This document shows, in pieces, positions 59,068-64,000 of a DNA stretch of 64,000 bases. The position numbers and the translations under genes are program-made. Source of the DNA: JADJYF01 sp965278995 (GTDB lineage Bacteria > Pseudomonadota > Gammaproteobacteria > Ga0077536). The notes under the pieces were generated by a model. The model was not told the DNA's origin. It searched no databases and was given only the letters and a program-made list of their open reading frames with translations. The stretch spans positions 434,001 through 498,000 of the forward strand of contig OZ257136.1 in NCBI GenBank assembly GCA_965278995.1, written 5' to 3'. The first letter of the stretch is position 1; the number at the start of each line of letters is the position of its first letter.

Positions 59068-59535
59068 ATGTCATTAGACAGACCTTTTGACGAAGCCATC
59101 GTGCTGCAGCTACGGCAATCTGCCGTTGTGCGCCGCGTCGCCGCTGCTCTGCATGGCGCCGCTTTCGTCGCCATCGCTGCCGGTTACCCTGCTGTCTGGC
59201 AGACGTTTGTGCTGTTGGCAGCGCTGGCGGTGGCTGCCTGGCGTTATGACAGTCGTCACCGTCGCCCGCCTGCCAGCGAGGTCGCAACGCTGGTGCTCGG
59301 TGCCAACGATCGCTGGCAGCTCATAAACCGCAGCGGTCAGATCGGATCTGCGACCCTGGTTCGTGCGCCACTGGTCAGCGCGTTAATGACCGGACTCACG
59401 TTCCGTTGTACCGACGGTTCCTTGCGGCACGTCGTATTGTTCGGCGATACGCCTGATGTCGATGCCCACCGTCGTCTGCGCGTGCGCTTGCGGCGTATCC
59501 GCAGCAAGCATGGCGACATTCCTCAACCGACATAG
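59068..59535 (+). CDS. ygfX: YgfX-like membrane protein
   Basis: A 155-residue protein with two adjacent transmembrane helices (about 26-60) and a cytoplasmic C-terminal beta-rich part (LGANDRWQLINRSGQIGSATLVRAPLVS), the layout of YgfX (DUF1434/CptA). In E. coli ygfX is cotranscribed with sdhE and has been reported to affect cell division proteins. Here it is divergent from the sdh locus that contains sdhE. Its end overlaps the downstream convergent gene by 13 bases. Confidence 0.78.
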   Translation: MSLDRPFDEAIVLQLRQSAVVRRVAAALHGAAFVAIAAGYPAVWQTFVLLAALAVAAWRYDSRHRRPPASEVATLVLGANDRWQLINRSGQIGSATLVRAPLVSALMTGLTFRCTDGSLRHVVLFGDTPDVDAHRRLRVRLRRIRSKHGDIPQPT

Positions 59536-60356
59536 CGACTGCGCCAGGCCAGCATGAGTTTGTGCGCCGGCAGCAGTTCGAGTCGCCGCTCGAGCACCTG
59601 GCAATCGTCGGCTACGGTCAAACGAAGGGCTGCGGCTACCAGGCGGGCCTGAGCTCCGAACACGCTGTGCCGTCGACCGAGCCCACGCGGCAGTGCGGCC
59701 AGCTGCTGTTCGAGGAGTCCCAGCACGGCGGTCATTTCGCTGCGTAACACGGCGACCAGCGCACGGCTGTCGGTTGCGCTGCGGACGTCGTCCACGGTCA
59801 GTCCATGCTCGGCGAGTGCATCAGCTGCGAGATACAAAGGCCCGCCGCGCCGATGCTGGCGCAAACCGCGCAGTTCATAGGCGAGTTCACTCAGATATGC
59901 GAGGTCAAGCAGCCGCTTCAGATCGGCGTCGGTCAACGCTTTACCGCTGTGTGCGTAGACCGCGAGCAGTTCGCCGTGCTGGGCCGCGATAGCGGTCAGA
60001 ACTGCCTCCCGCGTTGCCAGTACCGGCTCGAACAGACTGCTTTCAACTGCGTCAAGAAAACGTTCGAGCGCTGCACTCAATTGGTCTGTATCGCTTATGC
60101 CGGTGGCAAGGGCGATGGTCAGCGGATGGCGCGCCTCGCCTGCCACGTAGCGCCCGAGTTCTTCCCGCCACCACGCCAGTTTGAGATGAGCGACGCCGCG
60201 ATCCGAACAGGTCTGCGGGATAGCAGCAACTTCGCGGCGCCATGCCTCGAGCGTCCGGCACAGCGTGCGTCGCGCCGGCGCGAGATAGAAACTCGCATAG
60301 TGGAAATCGTCGCCGGTCTCGAGAGTGGGTGCAGACGTGTAGTCGTCTACAGCCAC
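59523..60356 (-). CDS. Squalene/phytoene synthase-family protein lacking Asp-rich motifs
   Basis: A 277-residue all-helical protein of the squalene/phytoene synthase fold (FHYASFYLAPARRTLCRTLEAWRREV at the start). The two aspartate-rich DxxxD motifs required for prenyl diphosphate binding are not visible: the first is replaced by LKLAWWREELGRY near 59-71 and the second by LAYLSELAYELRGLRQHRRGG near 148-168. Such proteins are known in proteobacteria and resemble the complex I assembly factor NDUFAF6; a non-catalytic role is likely. It overlaps gph by 10 bases. Confidence 0.75.
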   Translation of the reverse strand: MAVDDYTSAPTLETGDDFHYASFYLAPARRTLCRTLEAWRREVAAIPQTCSDRGVAHLKLAWWREELGRYVAGEARHPLTIALATGISDTDQLSAALERFLDAVESSLFEPVLATREAVLTAIAAQHGELLAVYAHSGKALTDADLKRLLDLAYLSELAYELRGLRQHRRGGPLYLAADALAEHGLTVDDVRSATDSRALVAVLRSEMTAVLGLLEQQLAALPRGLGRRHSVFGAQARLVAAALRLTVADDCQVLERRLELLPAHKLMLAWRSRYVG

Positions 60357-60997
60357 GCCAGCAGATCCGACGGCCGATCAATCATGCCGGCCATCGGCCA
60401 CTGTGCCGGGCAGTCATCTGGCGCGAGATAGCCGTAACCCGCGATCACGCAGCGCATTCCGGCCGCCTGCGCGGCCAATGCATCGTTTTCGGCATCACCG
60501 ACGTACAGGCAATCCTGCGGCGACAGGCCAAGCTCGGCGGTGGCGGCCAAGATTGGCGCTGGATGCGGTTTGCTATGCGCCAAGGTGTCGCCGGAGATCA
60601 CGCAGGCCGCGCGAAGGTTGAGCGCTACCGCAGCCAGCAGCGGCTGAGTCAGCCAGCCGGGTTTGTTGGTCACGATGCCCCATGGCTGACCGTTACGCTC
60701 AAGCGTCAGGAGGACGTCGTCCATACCGGGAAACAGTGCCGTCTGCTCGGCGATATGCGCTCGGTACCAGGCCAGCAGCCGCTGGCGACGCGTTTCATAG
60801 GCCGGCGTATCGGCAGCCAGCGTGTAGCCGAGACGCATCAGCGCGTGACTGCCGCGCGAAATGCACGGGCGGACGAGCGCATAGGGCAAGGCGTCCAGGC
60901 CATCTTCGGACCGCACATGATTCAGCGCGCCAGCCAGATCCGGTGCTGTATCGAGCAGCGTGCCGTCGAGATCGAAAAGTACGGCGAGCGGGCGCAA
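60347..60997 (-). CDS. gph: Phosphoglycolate phosphatase (HAD family)
   Basis: A 216-residue HAD hydrolase that removes phosphate from 2-phosphoglycolate formed in DNA repair. It has motif I VLFDLDGTLLDTAPDLAGALN near residues 6-26, motif II VTNKPG near 110-115, and the motif III/IV stretch CLYVGDAENDALAAQAAGM near 164-182. Adjacent to ubiG, the usual gammaproteobacterial pairing. The MupP-type phosphatase is a close relative and cannot be fully excluded. Confidence 0.88.
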   Translation of the reverse strand: MRPLAVLFDLDGTLLDTAPDLAGALNHVRSEDGLDALPYALVRPCISRGSHALMRLGYTLAADTPAYETRRQRLLAWYRAHIAEQTALFPGMDDVLLTLERNGQPWGIVTNKPGWLTQPLLAAVALNLRAACVISGDTLAHSKPHPAPILAATAELGLSPQDCLYVGDAENDALAAQAAGMRCVIAGYGYLAPDDCPAQWPMAGMIDRPSDLLAWL

Positions 60998-61013
60998 GCA
61001 GGCGCGGGGACTA

Positions 61014-61742
61014 TCAGCGCGCGTCGCGAATAAGGCTGGCGAGATAGTTCACGCCGGGCCGGCGCGAACGACGTGCGCGGCGGGTCAACGGGTTGTAATC
61101 CATGCCGCTGATATCGAGCAGCCGCAGTCCGTGGTCTCGCGCGCTGGCAGCGAGTTCCGACGGCTTGAGGAATTGACCGTAGTCATGGGTGCCGCGTGGC
61201 AACAGGCCGAGCGCATACTCAGCTGCGACGATGCCAAGCAGCCACGCTTGTGGCGTTCGATTCAAGGTCGAGAAGAACACATGACCGCCGGGTCTGACCA
61301 GGCGCGCGCAATCGCCGATCAGGGCATCGGCGTCGGGCACATGTTCGATGAGCTCCATACACACGACAACGTCAAAAGCCGCGCTGAACGTCGGGTCCAG
61401 TTCGCCCGACAAGCCGACCATATAGTCGACGGCAAGTCTGCTTTCAGCAGCGTGGCGTCGAGCGACGTCGATGACCGCGGGTGTTGCATCGAGTCCGACC
61501 ACGTGGGCACCAGCCGCCGCCAATGCTTCGCTCAGAATGCCGCCGCCGCAACCGACGTCGAGCACACGCGTGCCGGCCAGCGTGGCGTAATCCTGGATAT
61601 AGGCGAGACGGCACGGATTGATGTCGTGCAGCGTTCTGCTCGCACCGTCGCTGTCCCACCAGCCGTCCGCGAGGGCGCCGAATTTGGCCTGTTCGCCGGG
61701 AAACAGGTTGAGACCATGGCTTGCAGCGGGGTCGACCGACAT
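61014..61742 (-). CDS. ubiG: Ubiquinone biosynthesis O-methyltransferase UbiG
   Basis: A 242-residue SAM-dependent methyltransferase that performs both O-methylations in ubiquinone synthesis. It shows EQAKFGALADGWWDSDGASRTLHDINPCRLAYI near residues 18-50, the SAM motif VLDVGCGGGILSEALA near 61-76, and ELIEHVPDADALI near 127. NPLTRRARRSRRPGVNYLA near 217-235 is conserved. The ATG at 61742 gives the normal length; longer upstream frame is the shadow of the SUMF1 gene. It lies 4 bases after that gene. Confidence 0.95.
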   Translation of the reverse strand: MSVDPAASHGLNLFPGEQAKFGALADGWWDSDGASRTLHDINPCRLAYIQDYATLAGTRVLDVGCGGGILSEALAAAGAHVVGLDATPAVIDVARRHAAESRLAVDYMVGLSGELDPTFSAAFDVVVCMELIEHVPDADALIGDCARLVRPGGHVFFSTLNRTPQAWLLGIVAAEYALGLLPRGTHDYGQFLKPSELAASARDHGLRLLDISGMDYNPLTRRARRSRRPGVNYLASLIRDAR

Positions 61743-61746
61743 ACGC

Positions 61747-63522
61747 TTAATCGACCTGCCGGACCAGTCGGAAGCCAGTCTGGGCATCGCTGGTTGCCAG
61801 CGGCAGTCGGGCAGCGCTGCGCAGCGCGTCTGCCGCATCAGCATAAGAGCCACCGCGCACGACATGTTCGCCGCCACCGCTGTGAGCGCTGCCATCGGCT
61901 GCGGCACCGGCGTAAGTTTCCGCCCAGGTGTCGGCAACCCATTCGCGCACATTGCCGATGATGTGGTAAAGACGGAATTCGTTTCGATTGAGTGAGCGAT
62001 CGTTAGCTGGCAACGGCTCGTCCAGCTTGTTCTTGTAGCTGTAACGCGCATGGGTCGGCAGGAGTTCGTCACCGAGCGGATACTCCGAGGTGCTGCCGCC
62101 TCGTGCGGCATATTCCCACTCCGCTTCGGTCGCCAGACGATAATCTGCGCTGAGCAGACGAGAGAGCCATTTCGCATAAGCTTCCGCTTGCGCCCAGCTG
62201 ACGTTGACGACTGGATAGGCTGGCTTGTTCCACGGCTGCGCCGGGCAGGTCGCACCCGTCGCCGCGCAGAACAGCGCAAACTCGCGGGCGCTGACTTCGA
62301 ACATGCCGATGGCAAACGGCAGCGCGAGCGTGATTTCATGGCGGGGTTGTTCGTTCGTTTCGCGCCCACCCATGGTGTAGCGGCCGGCAGGCAGTACGAC
62401 GAGCAGCGGGCCTTTGGTGCCGTCGCCGGCAACGTCGATACAATAAGGTCGGCGCGTCCGCGTCAGCGCCGCCCGGCAGTTGCTTCGAACGGTCGCGCTC
62501 GCTGCTGGTTTGGCCGACGATGCGTTCGTTTTTGCCGATGAACTCGCTGCGACGGCTGGGGCCATGGTCGAGACAGCGGGTGTCATGGGTTTGGCCGCAA
62601 TCGCTGGAACTGGATCTTGTACAGCCGCCGCAACTCCAGCGTCAGCCGTCGGTGCCGACGTTTCGGGCGTTGCTGGCAGGTCAGTCGTCGGTATCGGTTC
62701 AGGTGGTGCTATTACGCCAACGCCTGGGTCCGGCGTTTCGGCGCCGTTCGCCACCGTTGCCTCGTTATCCGCGGCAGTGCCGTCGCCGGCAACCACGGTA
62801 GCCGGAAGCAGCGTCGCGCTTGCCGTATCCTGCGCTATGCGCGCCTCGTTCCAGCGTTGCCGCGCGAGTTCGAGTCGGGTATTGCTGAAGCCGAGATGTT
62901 CGACCAGTCCGAGCAGCAGACTTTCGGTTTCCAGCGCGTCGTCCGCCTCGCCGAGTTCGAGCAGCGCTTCGGCTGCCCGGATCTGCTGAAGCACGGCGGC
63001 GGTCAGGCGATTCGCCGATTCCGACTGCATCAATTGGTGCCGGGTCGCTTCAGGCAGCGCGTCCCAGGCGTTAGCCAGCGTGTTCATGCTCGCCGCTGTC
63101 CACGTGCGGGCGGCGAGGAATTCATCGAGCAGATTGGTCGTTGTCGTTGCCGCTGCCGGCGCCGCATCGACAGATGGCGGTGCTGCCCCGCGGCCCAGAG
63201 CCTGAAACGTGGCATAAGCGGCAACGGCGATGACACCAACGGCAATGACGATCGCCAACAGCGGCGAGCGTTTGCCGGCCGACGTTTGCGCGCGTACGCC
63301 GACTGCAACGCTCGGGATGATTTCCTGTGTCGTATCGCCTTCGTTTTCGTCATAGGGAAATACGGTCGGCATTTCCGGTTCCGGCGCATGAAACGCCACC
63401 AGCGGCAAGTCGCCGGCGACGACGCGTCGCAGCATTTCGCGTCGCGTACGAAGATAGGATTCGCGGTCGATGTTACCGGTCGCATAGGCGCGCGACAGCG
63501 CGCGCAGCGTTTCGGTACTCAT
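61747..63522 (-). CDS. Membrane-anchored SUMF1/FGE-fold protein without active-site cysteines
   Basis: A 591-residue protein. Residues about 1-85 are cytoplasmic, one membrane helix follows (LLAIVIAVGVIAVAAYATF, about 88-106), then an Ala/Thr/Pro-rich periplasmic region. A SUMF1 domain occupies about 365-590, with GRYTMGGRETNEQPRHEI, YPVVNVSWAQAEAYAKWLS, YRLATEAEWEYAARGG and the end GGSYADAADALRSAARLP. The cysteines of true formylglycine-generating enzymes are absent there, so sulfatase activation is unlikely. A structural or binding role is possible. A second SUMF1 gene precedes it. Confidence 0.85.
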   Translation of the reverse strand: MSTETLRALSRAYATGNIDRESYLRTRREMLRRVVAGDLPLVAFHAPEPEMPTVFPYDENEGDTTQEIIPSVAVGVRAQTSAGKRSPLLAIVIAVGVIAVAAYATFQALGRGAAPPSVDAAPAAATTTTNLLDEFLAARTWTAASMNTLANAWDALPEATRHQLMQSESANRLTAAVLQQIRAAEALLELGEADDALETESLLLGLVEHLGFSNTRLELARQRWNEARIAQDTASATLLPATVVAGDGTAADNEATVANGAETPDPGVGVIAPPEPIPTTDLPATPETSAPTADAGVAAAVQDPVPAIAAKPMTPAVSTMAPAVAASSSAKTNASSAKPAASATVRSNCRAALTRTRRPYCIDVAGDGTKGPLLVVLPAGRYTMGGRETNEQPRHEITLALPFAIGMFEVSAREFALFCAATGATCPAQPWNKPAYPVVNVSWAQAEAYAKWLSRLLSADYRLATEAEWEYAARGGSTSEYPLGDELLPTHARYSYKNKLDEPLPANDRSLNRNEFRLYHIIGNVREWVADTWAETYAGAAADGSAHSGGGEHVVRGGSYADAADALRSAARLPLATSDAQTGFRLVRQVD

Positions 63523-63557
63523 GACGACAACCTGTTCACGTTGAGTACTTCGCCGGT

Positions 63558-64000
63558 TCAGCCGAGTTCGAGCAGTACGCGAAAACCGGTCGCTGTATCG
63601 GCCGAGCCGTCATGCGGTTTCTCGAGCGAAATGTCGCATTTGCTGAAGGTATCTTCGAACGCACCGCCGCGTGCCGTGACACCTCCGCCGTTGGAAACCC
63701 ACTCCTGCACATTGCCGACATAGTTGTATAAGCCCCAACCGTTGGCTTTGCCCGTATTCACTCCCATCGTGCCCTGACCTTTCAGCAGCTGCCCACCTTG
63801 CTCGACGCGGCAGTTGTAGTCCTTCTTCGGTTGATCGCCGCCTGCTGTCGCTGCGTACGTCCATTCTTCGGCGTTCGGCAGACGGTACTTCTGGCCGGTA
63901 CGTTCCGACAGCCAGGCGAGATAGGCCTGCGCCTGCTCCAGCGTGATCCCGGTCAACGGCAGCGCCGTCTCCTGGCCGGTCGCTGGCTGGCACTTGGTGC
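63558..64000 (-). CDS. SUMF1/FGE-fold protein (partial, C-terminal part)
   Basis: The frame runs off the right window edge; about 146 C-terminal residues are visible. They show ITLEQAQAYLAWLSERTGQKYRLPNAEEWTYAATAGG, then GWGLYNYVGNVQEWVSNGGGVTARGGAFED and ATGFRVLLELG, the C-terminal half of a SUMF1 domain. One cysteine (SKCDISLE) lies in the region where FGE enzymes have their pair. It is 35 bases upstream of the other SUMF1-fold gene on the same strand. An apparent TTG start at 63956 is internal and not used. Confidence 0.8.
   Translation of the reverse strand, partial: TKCQPATGQETALPLTGITLEQAQAYLAWLSERTGQKYRLPNAEEWTYAATAGGDQPKKDYNCRVEQGGQLLKGQGTMGVNTGKANGWGLYNYVGNVQEWVSNGGGVTARGGAFEDTFSKCDISLEKPHDGSADTATGFRVLLELG

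Overview
The window is a high-GC chromosomal segment with the gene order of a gammaproteobacterium. Indicators are rpsF-rpsR-DUF2232-rplI-dnaB-radA, corB-like beside ffh, sdhCDAB-sdhE-ygfZ, ubiG-gph, rnr-rlmB and a LexA-controlled imuA-imuB pair. The sequence alone does not give a genus. Sphingolipid-type genes, a T5SS/PEP-CTERM-type surface protein, a PilZ/DUF1631/GGDEF/EAL protein and SUMF1-fold proteins suggest an environmental lineage outside the enterics. No phage, insertion sequence or CRISPR array is visible.

Layout. 1-2139: end of a probable surface protein and glnS. 2428-8259: a large multidomain signalling protein, a Ser/Thr kinase with a cyclic-nucleotide-binding domain, and dgkA. 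8260-11561: two hairpins with matching loops, two abutting SOS boxes, then lexA-imuA-imuB; no dnaE2 follows. 12002-25735: a lipid island with acyl-AMP/ACP ligase, ceramide-reductase-like epimerase, ACP and serine palmitoyltransferase-like enzyme. It continues with a CDP-alcohol phosphotransferase and partner, a phosphoesterase, LptF/LptG/LptA-like proteins, two nucleotidyltransferases, an Asp/Asn-hydroxylase-type dioxygenase and a GNAT-type protein resembling bacterial ceramide synthase. 25869-35432: housekeeping (cupin, UPF0149/SEC-C protein, tRNA-Leu(CAG), rnr, rlmB, ribosomal protein operon, dnaB, radA). 35433-35796: two long hairpins between convergent genes. 35797-44391: CDF exporter, acyltransferase, sterol-desaturase-family protein, CBS/CorC protein, ffh, maeB. 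44539-52540: an accessory stretch with an LLM oxidoreductase, D-aminoacylase family protein, cupin, a Rieske oxygenase remnant, a LuxR-type regulator and a repeat-rich VPLPA/PEP-CTERM-type protein. 52919-61742: a tightly overlapping sdh operon with assembly factors, dsbB, ygfX, a squalene/phytoene-synthase-like protein, gph and ubiG. 61747-64000: two SUMF1-fold proteins.

The most interesting feature is the 12-26 kb island. Its genes can be joined into one pathway: activate a fatty acid onto a dedicated ACP, condense it with an amino acid, reduce and N-acylate the long-chain base, add a phospho-headgroup from a CDP-activated alcohol, and move the lipid across the periplasm with Lpt-type permease and bridge proteins. 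The individual enzyme families are read from sequence; the assembled pathway, its product and the export step are inference. Other points of note are a shared palindrome in front of the LuxR regulator and the repeat-rich surface protein, a 55-residue DUF1674/SDHAF4-type gene upstream of sdhC, and two unusual families of long intergenic hairpins.
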